A DNA stretch of 64,000 bases from Achromobacter sp. MFA1 R4 (GCF_900156745.1 NZ_LT707065.1:992001-1056000), one strand, 5' to 3'. Counted from the stretch's first letter, positions 16,581-24,963 are shown. Notes: generated by a model not told the origin, from the sequence alone. Translations and numbers: made by a program.

Positions 16581-17302
16581 GCGCCCCGACAGTCCCCCCC
16601 GACAACCTGGACGAACTGGCCGGTGAATACGTGCTTGGCACCTTGTCCGGCGCGCGCCGTCACGAGGTCAACGCCCGTCTGCCGCACGATGCCGCGCTGC
16701 GCGCCGCCGTGGACCGCTGGGAAGCGCGCCTGCTGCCGCTGACCGATCTGGCCGTGCCGATCGAGCCGTCGCCCCTCCTGTGGCCGCGCATCGCCAGGAC
16801 GCTGGATCGCCAGAACGCTGCCCGGCAAACCCGCCGGCCGGCGCGTCCGGGCTGGTGGGACAGCCTGTTCTTCTGGCGAGGCGCGGCCGCCAGCGGCCTG
16901 GCCGCCGCACTGGCGCTGGCTGGCACCCTGGCGCTGCGGCCCGCGCCAGCCCCGGGGCCCGTGCAGTACATGGTAGTGCTGGTCGCGCCACAGTCGCAGA
17001 CGCCAGGCTGGGTGGTGCAGGCCAGCGCGGGTCAACGCGAGGTGCAACTGGTGCCGATCGCCGCCATGCAGGTGCCGGCCGATCGCGCGCTGGAATTCTG
17101 GACCAAGGCCGACGGCTGGGACGGCCCGGTGTCGCTCGGCCTGATCAAACCCGGCGAGCCGGTCCGCATCGCGCTGGACAAGCTGCCCCCGCTGGAGGCG
17201 AACCAGTTGTTTGAATTGACGCTGGAACCGCCAACGGGCTCGCCCACCGGCAAACCGACCGGCCCGATCCAGTTCATCGGCCGGGCGGTAAAGGTGATGT
17301 AG
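16577..17302 (+). CDS. membrane-bound anti-sigma factor, RskA-like
   Basis: The 241-residue protein starts with an anti-sigma helix bundle (DELAGEYVLGTLSGARRHEV). A single transmembrane segment lies near residue 112 (GLAAALALAGTLAL), followed by a periplasmic RskA-type domain (VVLVAPQSQTPGWVVQASAG, RALEFWTKADGW). The zinc-finger motif HxxxCxxC of ZAS anti-sigma factors is absent. It overlaps the sigma gene by four bases, so the two products are made together. It should hold the sigma factor at the inner membrane until proteolysis or a ligand releases it. Confidence 0.87.
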   Translation: MSAPTVPPDNLDELAGEYVLGTLSGARRHEVNARLPHDAALRAAVDRWEARLLPLTDLAVPIEPSPLLWPRIARTLDRQNAARQTRRPARPGWWDSLFFWRGAAASGLAAALALAGTLALRPAPAPGPVQYMVVLVAPQSQTPGWVVQASAGQREVQLVPIAAMQVPADRALEFWTKADGWDGPVSLGLIKPGEPVRIALDKLPPLEANQLFELTLEPPTGSPTGKPTGPIQFIGRAVKVM

Positions 17303-17373
17303 CCGCTTGGGCTTAAAGCCTGCGCGCGCCGGATAACGGCAAGGAGACGGCGGCTTTTGTAGCGTTGTGCTAT

Positions 17374-18357
17374 CTACTGTTCCTTCAACCCCAACGATTT
17401 CATCAACGGGGCGAACAACTTCTTTTCGTCCTGCACGCGCGCGGCATAGTCGGTCACGCTCAGCGGGATCGCCTCGGCACCCGCATCCAGAAAGCGCGCC
17501 TGGATCTCTGGCCGCGCAAGCACCTTGTTGATTTCGGCGTTCATGTGATCGACCACATCATCGCGGGTGCCAGCGGCCGCATACACGCCGAACAGGCTGT
17601 CCGCGAAAACGCCGTCGATGCCCGCCTCGGAAAAGGTCCGTATGTCGGGCGCGACGGCGGCGCGTTTCCGGCTCGCCACCGCCAGTACCTTGAGTTTGCC
17701 CGCTTGCACCATGGGAAAGACCGTGGCGGGCCCAAACGCGAAGTCGATCTGGCCCGCTGCCAGGTCTTGTATCGCCGGCGCCACGCCGCGATACGGCGCA
17801 TGGGTGGCCTGCATGCCAGTCGCCTGCTTGAGCAGCTCGCCGGCCAGATGCGGCGTCGTGCCGTTGCCGGCCGAACCGTAATTCAGCGGATCGGGCCGCT
17901 TGCGCGCGTACTCCACGAACTCTTCGAGCGTATTGACGCCCAGCGAGGACCGGACAAACAGGAACAATTGGCTGTTGGCCAGCAAGGCGACCGGCCGCAG
18001 GTCACGCTGCGGATCGAACGGCATGCTGGCGAACATCAGGGGGTTGACCGATTCGGTCGTCGATGGATTGAGCAGGAAGGTATGGTTGTCTCTACCGTTA
18101 CGCACCACCTCGGCTCCCGCCACGTTGCCGCCCGCACCGCCCCGGTTCTCCACGATAACGGTCTGCTTCAAGGCCTCGGCCAAGTGCGGCTGCACGGTGC
18201 GCGCGAGCACGTCGACCAGCCCGCCGGGTGCCAGCCCCACGACCAGGCGCACGGGCTTGACGGGCCAGGCCTCAGACGGCGTTTGCGCATGGCTGGCCGT
18301 CGCCCAGCCAGTCAGCGCCAGCATCATCAAGGCCAGACAACGTCTACGCAGCAGCAT
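17374..18357 (-). CDS. Bug-family (TctC) solute-binding protein
   Basis: The 327-residue precursor has signal peptide LLRRRCLALMMLALT...ASHAQ, then the Bug start WPVKPVRLVVGLAPGGLVDV and the conserved stretch GSAGNGTTPHLAGELLK. The ATG at 18357 is chosen because AAGGAGAG precedes it; an upstream in-frame extension would have no signal peptide. It is convergent with the anti-sigma gene. Its promoter region is unusual, with a nine-base C tract and a 24-bp palindrome. As in other orphan Bug genes no membrane subunits are next to it; the ligand is unknown. Confidence 0.9.
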   Translation of the reverse strand: MLLRRRCLALMMLALTGWATASHAQTPSEAWPVKPVRLVVGLAPGGLVDVLARTVQPHLAEALKQTVIVENRGGAGGNVAGAEVVRNGRDNHTFLLNPSTTESVNPLMFASMPFDPQRDLRPVALLANSQLFLFVRSSLGVNTLEEFVEYARKRPDPLNYGSAGNGTTPHLAGELLKQATGMQATHAPYRGVAPAIQDLAAGQIDFAFGPATVFPMVQAGKLKVLAVASRKRAAVAPDIRTFSEAGIDGVFADSLFGVYAAAGTRDDVVDHMNAEINKVLARPEIQARFLDAGAEAIPLSVTDYAARVQDEKKLFAPLMKSLGLKEQ

Positions 18358-18372
18358 GCGACTCTCCTTAGT

Positions 18373-18381
18373 GGGGGGGGG
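18373..18381. repeat. homopolymer tract of nine G (C on the coding strand)
   Basis: The run lies 16 bases before the start codon of the Bug gene, between its ribosome site and the palindrome at 18400. Tracts of this kind slip during replication; in Bordetella the fim promoters are switched by poly-C tracts. Here the position is in the leader, close to the ribosome site. Confidence 0.6.
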
Positions 18382-18399
18382 AACCCCGCGATCCCTCAA

Positions 18400-18423
18400 G
18401 TGGTGCGTCACGTGCCGCACCAC
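18400..18423. promoter_or_regulatory. 24-bp palindrome upstream of the Bug gene
   Basis: The arms GTGGTGCG (18400-18407) and CGCACCAC (18416-18423) pair perfectly and the centre contains CACGTG; only one base pair of the 24 is mismatched. It lies 43-66 bases before the start codon and is a strong candidate for a repressor operator. The cognate regulator is not identifiable in this window. Confidence 0.5.
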
Positions 18424-18565
18424 GGTGAACCGCCTTGATGCCTCATTGTGGCGGCGGTCCTGCAACTGCCGCTCATTCTTCACAAAAGTTTAAGCATAAA
18501 GAATCCCGGATAACCCTAGCTTTCCGGCGACAGGCGCGGCTGATCGAGACGGCGCTCGTCCGAAC
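18424..18565. other. intergenic stretch without a recognised gene
   Basis: Nothing coding was recognised. It contains TCTTCACAAAA (18477-18487) and AGCATAAAGA (18493-18502), a bipartite motif that recurs at 22679-22703 just after poxB. Short open frames here have no ribosome site and no family resemblance. Confidence 0.4.
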
Positions 18566-18600
18566 AAAAAAACGGGATGACTCTGATTTGAGCCTCCCGT
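18566..18600 (-). terminator. Rho-independent terminator of the PepSY-protein transcript
   Basis: Read on the minus strand, ACGGGA (18600-18595) and TCCCGT (18577-18572) form a stem with an inner CTC/GAG extension, followed by a run of seven T (18572-18566). It lies about 200 bases beyond the stop of the PepSY gene, so the transcript has a long 3' region, which contains a short open frame. Confidence 0.7.
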
Positions 18601-18629
18601 CCTTATTGCAGGGTCTGCCGCCAAGCGGA

Positions 18630-18749
18630 TTAGCAGCAGTGGTCGCTCCCAAGGCCTAGCTGGCGCGTGAGCCTTCGCAATTCCCCAAGGCGGTTCAGTG
18701 CAACCAAGCCTTCACGAGTAGCGCGGTTTAATTCCCGGCCTATCGCCAA
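18630..18749 (-). CDS. possible small protein, 39 residues
   Basis: A TTG codon preceded by AGAGG at a six-base distance opens a frame of 39 codons ending 30 bases before the terminator at 18566-18600. The product would be basic and strongly helical (RELNRATREGLVALNRLGEL, then RRLTRQLGLGSDHCC) with two terminal cysteines. It lies 55 bases after the PepSY-protein gene on the same strand. It does not match HemP or any small protein I know. It could instead be the eroded end of a lost gene. Confidence 0.3.
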   Translation of the reverse strand: MAIGRELNRATREGLVALNRLGELRRLTRQLGLGSDHCC

Positions 18750-18803
18750 ACAGCGCCTCTAGTGCCGCAGTCATCAACGGTTTCCATGAATCGTATCGTC
18801 ACG

Positions 18804-20084
18804 TCACTTCAACACCTGGTTGATCACGAGCATCCCCCATACGCTCAGGACGCCGCCGCCCAGCCACCGCCACCATCCCATGCTGCGCCACGCGACGGAC
18901 CAGGCGGACTGGGCACGGGAATGCGTTGCGCCGGCCGGCGCACCGCGCCGCTTGAGTGCCGCCCGCGTGGCCTCGGCAACGCGGATGCCATAAAGATACG
19001 CCCCTGTCAGGGATAGCGTCGTCAACAGTAGTCCAAAAATGAACCACAGCACGCGCACAGGCCACCCGCCGAACGTGCCGAAATGGATCGGGTCTGCGAG
19101 CTCACCGATGCGCTGGTGCACACTCATGTCCCGCCCGTCGTTGCGCCCCAGGATCTCGCCTGAAGCGAGCTCGACACCGATGACGTTGGCGCGCTCACGC
19201 AACAGCAATCCATTCGCCTGCCCTTCCAACAACAGGGCTTTCCCGTTGGGGGTCGGCCGTACGCTGGAGATCTTCAGATCGGGCCACGCCGCCTGTGCCG
19301 CGGAGATTGCCCTGTCGACGTCTTCGGCCGCCAACGGCGCGTGCTTGGCATTGCCCTTGAGCTGCACGATCGCGGGAGGAAGCGGCGCCTTCGCCCCCAG
19401 CGACTCCACCAGATACCAGAACGCAGTCATGCCGATAAGCAGCATGAAACCGAGACTCCAGACGCCTGCAAGCCGATGCACATCCCCCCAGGTCAATCGC
19501 GGCTTTCCCTTGCGCGGCCATGTCAGAAAGCCGCGCCACCAGCGCTTGTAGATGAAGAGGCTGCTGGCCAGCATCAACAGGAGCGGGATGGACATCAGGG
19601 CGACCAGCGGCACCCCGAATCTGGGGGGCAGCATGAGGTTGCGATGCGTGTCCCGCAACCATCGCTGCGCGCTCCACCACGAGGATTGCCCGGTCACTTG
19701 CGCGGTATGCGGATTCACCCACACCCGCAGCAGTTCGCCATTGTCCTGACGCATCAGGGCCTCGGCCGCAAAGCGCTCGCCATGCGGCGCGGACAGACTG
19801 CGCAAACGCAGACCTGGGTGCGCCCGCTCGGCAGCCGCCAACATTTCCCCCCAACTGGCCTGCCTTTCCTGAGGCGTGACCCGCATGGCAGGTTCAATCA
19901 GCCAATCAATCTCGGCCGCCATCACCGCCAGCGTTCCCGTACAGAAGATAAAGCTGAGCAGAATGCACAGCTTCATGCCGATCCAGCTGTGCAGCGCGAA
20001 CCAAAGCTTGCGAGCGGAAGTACGCGGTTTGGCCACGGCAAGCGTGGCGGCAGAAGAATCAAGGGAGGTCGGCGCGGGCGGCAT
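18804..20084 (-). CDS. PepSY-associated transmembrane protein (PiuB/FoxB-like, iron-siderophore reductase family)
   Basis: The 426-residue protein has four or more transmembrane segments: KLWFALHSWIGMKLCILLSF near the start, VPLVALMSIPLLLMLASS, a third around LAGVWSLGFMLLIGMTAFW, and one at VLWFIFGLLLTTLSLTG. Conserved histidines in HSW, RDTHRN, GDVHRLAG and ADPIHFGTFGG match the PepSY_TM family, whose FoxB members are haem-containing siderophore reductases. It diverges from a siderophore receptor across a Fur-like site, so a role in reductive iron release is likely. The start is uncertain: ATG at 20084 is used, ATG at 20135 is the alternative. Confidence 0.85.
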   Translation of the reverse strand: MPPAPTSLDSSAATLAVAKPRTSARKLWFALHSWIGMKLCILLSFIFCTGTLAVMAAEIDWLIEPAMRVTPQERQASWGEMLAAAERAHPGLRLRSLSAPHGERFAAEALMRQDNGELLRVWVNPHTAQVTGQSSWWSAQRWLRDTHRNLMLPPRFGVPLVALMSIPLLLMLASSLFIYKRWWRGFLTWPRKGKPRLTWGDVHRLAGVWSLGFMLLIGMTAFWYLVESLGAKAPLPPAIVQLKGNAKHAPLAAEDVDRAISAAQAAWPDLKISSVRPTPNGKALLLEGQANGLLLRERANVIGVELASGEILGRNDGRDMSVHQRIGELADPIHFGTFGGWPVRVLWFIFGLLLTTLSLTGAYLYGIRVAEATRAALKRRGAPAGATHSRAQSAWSVAWRSMGWWRWLGGGVLSVWGMLVINQVLK

Positions 20085-20167
20085 GACGCATGAAAGTATG
20101 TAAAGACATCGCAAGGCAAAAGCTTTTGAGCGCATTGCCTAGCTCACCGTGCATTGTAGTGCTTATA

Positions 20168-20193
20168 ATTAATCGTTGTTATTCTCATTCTCA
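20168..20193. promoter_or_regulatory. Fur-box-like site between the PepSY gene and the TonB receptor gene
   Basis: On the minus strand the site reads GAGAATGAGAATAACAAC, that is, three hexamers close to the Fur unit GATAAT, followed by AT-rich sequence in an otherwise GC-rich region. Its position in the divergent promoter of two iron-uptake genes fits iron repression of both. Confidence 0.65.
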
Positions 20194-20267
20194 AATATCG
20201 CTGTGCTTTCAGGAAACGCGCTGTCGCGCATTCCTCGCCACCGCATCTCCTCCCCTGCCGTCCCTTC

Positions 20268-22367
20268 ATGCCCTTGCATCCCTATCCGGCATTCGCTGCC
20301 GCCTTGACGCTGGCCGCCCCCTTTGCCGCCGTTGCCCAGAACTCCGATGCCGCCGTGGAACTGCCCGCCGTGCGCGTAACCGGCGACGACGACGCAGGCC
20401 AAGAGGGCCTGTTCAACCCTATCGCGCCGCCCACGGTCACCAAGTCGTCGGTTCCCCTTGCCAAGACACCGCAGTCGATCACCGTGGTGCCCCGGGCGGT
20501 CCTGGACGCGCAACAGGCGCAGACCCTGGCCGACGCTCTACATAACGTGCCCGGCGTAGTCAGCAATCAGTTTGGCCGTCGCGGCTGGGACGACCTCATC
20601 ATCCGCGGCCAGGTCGCTTCGGATTCGTTGTTCCTGGATGGGCTGCGTACAGCGGCAAGCAACCGCGTCGCCGAACAACTGTTCGGCGTGGAACAGGTAG
20701 AGGTGTTGAAGGGCCCCGCCTCGCTGCTTTATGGGCAGGTCCTGCCCGGCGGCCTGGTCAACATGGTCAGCAAGCGCCCGCGTGCCGAGAGTTTTGCGGA
20801 CGTGGCCACCACCGTGGGCAGCCACGATTTCCGGCAGGCGACGCTGGACATGGGGACGCCGCTGTCGGACAACGGCAAGGCGGCATTTCGCATCAATGCC
20901 CTGGCCATGAATTCGGACGACGAAACAGACCACGTGTGGTTCAAGAATCGGTTCATCGCCCCTTCACTGTCTTTGGATCTGGGCGCGCGAACGGATTTCA
21001 CCATTCTCACCAGCTACCAGGAACGCCGCTACATCCGCCAGCAGGGATTGCCGATCGTCGGGTCGGTCCAGTCGAACCCTAATGGCCAGATCCCCCGAGA
21101 CCGCTTTACCGGCGAGCCGGGGCAGGACCCCTATCGCGGCTACCAAAGCCGCGTGGGCTATGCGCTGACGCATCGGTTCGACAATGGCTGGACGGTCAAC
21201 CAGAATGCGCGCTGGCAGTCGTTTACGCTCAATGGCCAGTTGGTCGCCAATGGCCTCTTGCGCGCGGACAATCGGACGCTGCGGCGTACCGCCACCGACC
21301 AGCACTGGGACGGCGACACGATCACGGTGGATACCAACGCGCAGCGCGGATTTGAAACCGGCTTTGGCCGCCATGACATCACGGTTGGCCTGGACTACCT
21401 GCGCACGCGCGAGAACAGCCTGTCGTATAACTGCTCGGTGGGGGACCTGGACGTCTACCAACCCGTGTACGGCAGCGCCATCAACTGCCCTGCCAATCCG
21501 CGCACCGACAGCAGCACCACCGTGCGCTCGATTGGCCTATATGCCCGCGACCAGATCGCGCTGGGAGAGCGATGGAACGCGGTCTTCGGCCTGCGCCATG
21601 ACAGCGCCACCACTTACTCGACGGAACATCGCACGCAGGCGCGCGAAGACAGCAGCGATAACGCCATCACTGGTTCAGGCGCATTGATGTACGAGATCCT
21701 GCCCGGCGTGCGGCCTTATATCAGCTACGCCACGTCGTTCTATCCCAACAGCGGCACCAGCGTAGACGGCAGCACATTCAAACCGGAAAGCGGCAGGCAA
21801 TGGGAAGCCGGCGTGAAGTTCGACCTTAACGACGGCGCCACCAGCATCACCGTGGCGGCGTTCGACCTGGAGCGCCGCAACGTTCTCCAATCGGATCCGC
21901 TGAACGACGGCTACAGCATTGCGGTCGGCAAGCAACGTACGCGCGGCGCGGAATTGGGATGGGCGACGGACCTGACCGACGGCCTGAGCCTGATGGGGGG
22001 ATACGCGTATCTATCGGCCGTCGTCGTTGACGATGGCGGCCAGCAGCCGTCCACCAACAATACCCGCCTCAACAGCGTTCCGCGTCATAGTTTCAACGTT
22101 ACTGCGCGCTATCGGATGCAAGGCGACCTGGCCGGCTGGGAACTGACCGGCGGGCTTCGCGGTGAAGGAAGCCGTTATACCTACGGCTACGACCTCCCCG
22201 GCTATGTCGTCGCCGACGCAGGCGTTGCATATAGCGCGCGCCGCTGGCGCGCAGCGCTAACCATGAACAACCTGTTCGACAAATCCTATTACGCAGGCGG
22301 CGTACGCAACGCCGTCGCGCTGGGCGACGGACGCATCACCCTGTTAACGCTGTCGTACCGCCACTGA
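20268..22367 (+). CDS. TonB-dependent siderophore receptor
   Basis: The 699-residue precursor has signal peptide PLHPYPAFAAALTLAAPFAA, a TonB box region (LPAVRVTG), the plug domain (KTPQSITVVPRAVLDAQQA, then LADALHNVPGVVSNQ, QVEVLKGPASLLYGQVLPGG) and a long beta-barrel ending in NNLFDKSYYAGG...LLTLSYRH, with the terminal aromatic region of outer-membrane proteins. This is the FpvA/FhuE-like siderophore-receptor architecture. The N-terminus lacks the extra signalling domain of FpvA/FecA, so it should not control a sigma factor. No clear ribosome site precedes the ATG. The ligand cannot be told; a ferrioxamine-type hydroxamate is suggested only by the FoxB-like neighbour. Confidence 0.92.
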   Translation: MPLHPYPAFAAALTLAAPFAAVAQNSDAAVELPAVRVTGDDDAGQEGLFNPIAPPTVTKSSVPLAKTPQSITVVPRAVLDAQQAQTLADALHNVPGVVSNQFGRRGWDDLIIRGQVASDSLFLDGLRTAASNRVAEQLFGVEQVEVLKGPASLLYGQVLPGGLVNMVSKRPRAESFADVATTVGSHDFRQATLDMGTPLSDNGKAAFRINALAMNSDDETDHVWFKNRFIAPSLSLDLGARTDFTILTSYQERRYIRQQGLPIVGSVQSNPNGQIPRDRFTGEPGQDPYRGYQSRVGYALTHRFDNGWTVNQNARWQSFTLNGQLVANGLLRADNRTLRRTATDQHWDGDTITVDTNAQRGFETGFGRHDITVGLDYLRTRENSLSYNCSVGDLDVYQPVYGSAINCPANPRTDSSTTVRSIGLYARDQIALGERWNAVFGLRHDSATTYSTEHRTQAREDSSDNAITGSGALMYEILPGVRPYISYATSFYPNSGTSVDGSTFKPESGRQWEAGVKFDLNDGATSITVAAFDLERRNVLQSDPLNDGYSIAVGKQRTRGAELGWATDLTDGLSLMGGYAYLSAVVVDDGGQQPSTNNTRLNSVPRHSFNVTARYRMQGDLAGWELTGGLRGEGSRYTYGYDLPGYVVADAGVAYSARRWRAALTMNNLFDKSYYAGGVRNAVALGDGRITLLTLSYRH

Positions 22368-22445
22368 TCGCGGAGCGGCTGGGGATGGTGCGGCGACACG
22401 GATCACCGCAGCCACTCGCGTAACCATGCCACGCACGCGCCGGCC

Positions 22446-22598
22446 TCACTCACGGGCCATTTTTGCGTTCACGCCGTGCGACAGCGCCACACCAGCAATG
22501 GATGTTCCGGGCTGGCTGCACTGGGCGACGATCTTTGCCTTCAGCGCCTTCGGATAAGACCCGCGCTTAGGCACCGGTGCTAATTCTGTCTTCGACAT
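22446..22598 (-). pseudogene. truncated IS66-family accessory protein gene (tnpA/orfA remnant)
   Basis: The 50-codon frame starts MSKTELAPVPKRGSYPKALK and continues AKIVAQCSQPGTSIAGVALS, the N-terminal helix-turn-helix part of IS66 TnpA proteins, which normally have more than 100 residues and continue with ...HGxNANLVxxWI. Here it breaks off after HGVNAKMARE. No tnpB or tnpC genes are present, so this is a dead fragment. A 25-base inverted repeat (GTGTCCACC at 22600-22608 and GGTGGACAC at 22616-22624) stands directly before its start codon. The element group is inferred from protein pattern only. Confidence 0.7.
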
Positions 22599-22709
22599 GG
22601 TGTCCACCTAAAAGTGGTGGACACTATCGGGAAAGTTCATTGAACTTGGCCGCCGGCGGCCCTATATCCGCCGCCCGGTCTTCACAAAATTCCAGCATAA
22701 AGACGCCCC

Positions 22710-24437
22710 TCAACGCCCCAGATTCGTCCTGGCCAACTCAATCACCTCGTCGCCCCTGCCGTTCATGATGGCCTTCAGCATGTACAAGCCAAACCCCTTG
22801 GCCTGTTCGAGCTTGATCTTGGGGGGGACGATCAGCTCTTGCGCCGAGGTCAGCACGTCGACCAGCACCGGGCCGGGGTGAGCAAGCGCCTCCTGCAGCG
22901 CGGCATCAAGGAATTCGGACGATTCGACTCGGATGCCTCGTACGCCGACCGCTTCGGCCATGGCGGCGAAATCGGGATTTGACAGGTCGGTTCCCGTATC
23001 CAGAAACCCCGCGGCTTTCATTTCCATGGAAACAAAGCCGAGAGCGCCGTTGTTGAAGACGACGATCTTTACGGGAAGCTGCAACTGGGACAGGGACAGG
23101 AAGTCTCCCATCATCATCGTGAATCCGCCGTCGCCGGACATGGAAATTACCTGCCGGCCAGGCGCCGCTGCCTGCGCGCCAAGCGCCTGGAGCATCGCGT
23201 TGGCCATCGAGCCGTGGTTAAAGGAACCCAGCAGTCGGCGCTTGCCATTCATGGTGAGGTATCGGGCCGCCCACACGGTTGGCGAGCCGACGTCCACGGC
23301 GAAGATGGCGTCGTCATCGGCCAGTTCGTTGATGCGGCGGGCCAGATACTGGGGATGCAGAGGGCGGCCAGCGGGCGCCGGTGCGGCAAGGTTGTCGAGT
23401 TCTTTGCGGGAATTCCGGTAATGCCGGAGCGCGGCGTCGAGGAAGGCGCTGTCTTGGCGCTCGTCAAGCTGCGCCAGCAGCGCGGCGATGGTCTCGTCCA
23501 CGTCGGCGGCAATGCCCAACGTCAGCGGTGCACGCCGGCCGAGCGCGCTTGGATCGCGGTCGACCTGCACGATCTTTGCGTCTTTGGGATAGAACGGGCG
23601 GTAGGGAAAGTCTGTGCCCAGCATCAGCAGGAGGTCGGCGTTTTCCATCGCATGGTAGCCGGACGAAAAGCCGATGAAGCCTGTCATGCCGACATCGTAG
23701 GGGTTGTTCCACTCGACGTGCTCTTTGCCGCGCAGCGCATGGACGACGGGCGCCTTGAGGCGCTGGGCCAGCGCGACGACCGCGTCGTGGCTGCCGGCGC
23801 AGCCGCTGCCGGCCAGTATCGACACCTTCCGTGCCCCGTTCAACAATTGGACCAGTTCCTGCACCGCCGTTGCGTCCGGGCGGATGTGCGGGCGCGCCGG
23901 TGGCAAAGGCCACGACGCCGGCACGTCCGAAGGCGCGGCGGCGAGCGCCACGTCGCCGGGTATCACCAGGACCGCCACCCCCTGTTTGCCGATCGCCGTG
24001 TTGATGGCGCGGGCCAGCACCCCAGGAAGTTGCGCAGGATTGGAGACGAGTTCGACGAATTCCGAGCATTCCTTGAACAAGTCCTGGGGATGGGTTTCCT
24101 GGAAGTACCCCAGCCCGATTTCCGACGACGGGATGTGGGCGGCAATGGCCAGCACCGGGACGCGGCTGCGTTGGCAGTCGAACAGGCCGTTGATCAGGTG
24201 CAGATTGCCGGGACCGCAACTGCCTGCGCATACCGCCAGCGTGCCCGTAATCGCGGCCTCGGCGCCGGCGGCAAAAGCCGCGGTCTCTTCGTGGCGGGTG
24301 TGCATCCACGCGATCTGGTCCATCCGTCGAAGGCTGTCGTTCAGTCCATTGAGACTGTCGCCCGTCACGCCCCAGATACGGCGGACCCCAACTTCGGCAA
24401 GCACTTTAACAAGATAATCTGCGACGGTTGCGGCCAT
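22710..24437 (-). CDS. poxB: pyruvate dehydrogenase (quinone), pyruvate oxidase
   Basis: The 575-residue thiamine-diphosphate enzyme is close to the length of E. coli PoxB (572). It converts pyruvate to acetate and CO2 and passes electrons to ubiquinone at the membrane. Visible features are the catalytic glutamate in [16 protein letters not shown], the TPP-binding motif [20 protein letters not shown] with NN following, and the PoxB-specific C-terminus [20 protein letters not shown], whose end is the membrane-binding peptide. The ATG at 24437 has AAGGAG seven bases before it. It stands alone. Such enzymes are often induced in stationary phase. Confidence 0.92.
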   Translation of the reverse strand: MAATVADYLVKVLAEVGVRRIWGVTGDSLNGLNDSLRRMDQIAWMHTRHEETAAFAAGAEAAITGTLAVCAGSCGPGNLHLINGLFDCQRSRVPVLAIAAHIPSSEIGLGYFQETHPQDLFKECSEFVELVSNPAQLPGVLARAINTAIGKQGVAVLVIPGDVALAAAPSDVPASWPLPPARPHIRPDATAVQELVQLLNGARKVSILAGSGCAGSHDAVVALAQRLKAPVVHALRGKEHVEWNNPYDVGMTGFIGFSSGYHAMENADLLLMLGTDFPYRPFYPKDAKIVQVDRDPSALGRRAPLTLGIAADVDETIAALLAQLDERQDSAFLDAALRHYRNSRKELDNLAAPAPAGRPLHPQYLARRINELADDDAIFAVDVGSPTVWAARYLTMNGKRRLLGSFNHGSMANAMLQALGAQAAAPGRQVISMSGDGGFTMMMGDFLSLSQLQLPVKIVVFNNGALGFVSMEMKAAGFLDTGTDLSNPDFAAMAEAVGVRGIRVESSEFLDAALQEALAHPGPVLVDVLTSAQELIVPPKIKLEQAKGFGLYMLKAIMNGRGDEVIELARTNLGR

Positions 24438-24748
24438 GGAATGCTCCTTGAAGGAACGCCGCCGGGCACTTATCGCTACGGTTTGCCCCCAGCGCCGGAA
24501 GTTGACACACGTGCGGAAATCGTAGCACCGCACCCGGTGCCAAGCCCACACCCCGCGCCGTGGCGGCGGGCGCCGGCGGAAGACGGTGCGTGCCGCGGTG
24601 GAAAACACCCGACGCACAGGCGATGGCTATCTCTATATACGGTGGCGCTTTCCAAGACCAACCAGACTGGCGCCGTTCGGTCTCAGGACCAGAAGCCGAT
24701 TCTTGGCAAGGCTGCAAAGGCGCTGGCGGACTGGCTGGCGGCAAGCGG
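24438..24748. other. intergenic stretch upstream of poxB
   Basis: The stretch holds the poxB leader and promoter but no convincing gene. Open frames on either strand are shadows without family resemblance. The segment merges into a ligD-like fragment at 24749, so part of it may be decayed gene sequence. Confidence 0.4.
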
Positions 24749-24823
24749 CATTCCAGCGGCGACTTGCGCTACGCCGGCAACGTCGGGAGGGGATTCGACG
24801 ACCGCGCTATCGAAGTTCACTGA
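24749..24823 (+). pseudogene. fragment resembling the ATP-dependent DNA ligase LigD
   Basis: Twenty-four codons read HSSGDLRYAGNVGRGFDD followed by RAIEVH and a stop. The core GDLRYAGNVGxGFDD is the conserved C-terminal (OB-fold) motif of the ligase domain of LigD, the non-homologous end-joining ligase. The rest of the gene is missing or too changed to see. If the reading is right, this strain lost ligD between poxB and groES. Confidence 0.45.
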
Positions 24824-24934
24824 AGGCAAAGCCTTGATGTCATCTGAAGTTACACGCCAACCTTAGTGAACCAGTTCTCAAGTTGATTGAACGTCGACCC
24901 CGGCCCCAAAGATGTAACAGCGCCCCGCCCCCCC

Positions 24935-24963
24935 CTTGAACCTCAGAACATCATCCCTATAAT
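24935..24963 (+). promoter_or_regulatory. groESL promoter, overlapping sigma-70 and sigma-32 elements
   Basis: The sigma-70 reading is TTGAAC (24936-24941) and TATAAT (24958-24963) with a 16-base spacer. The same bases give a sigma-32-like pair, CTTGAAC (24935-24941) and CCCTATAA (24955-24962), against the consensus CTTGAA and CCCCATNT. An eight-base C run (24928-24935) abuts the -35. Transcription should start inside the CIRCE element. Confidence 0.7.

Noticed and set aside
18630..18749. HemP-like small haem-uptake protein
   Set aside because: The 39-codon frame lacks the HemP pattern of a glycine, histidine and TRxGKL core, so only an unnamed small ORF is reported.
22600..22624. Terminal inverted repeat of an intact insertion sequence
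   Set aside because: Only one such repeat and a truncated tnpA are present; no matching end or transposase could be found within 2 kb.
24560..24748. Extension of the ligD-like fragment upstream
   Set aside because: The bases before 24749 give no convincing LigD motifs in any frame, so only the 24-codon core is annotated.
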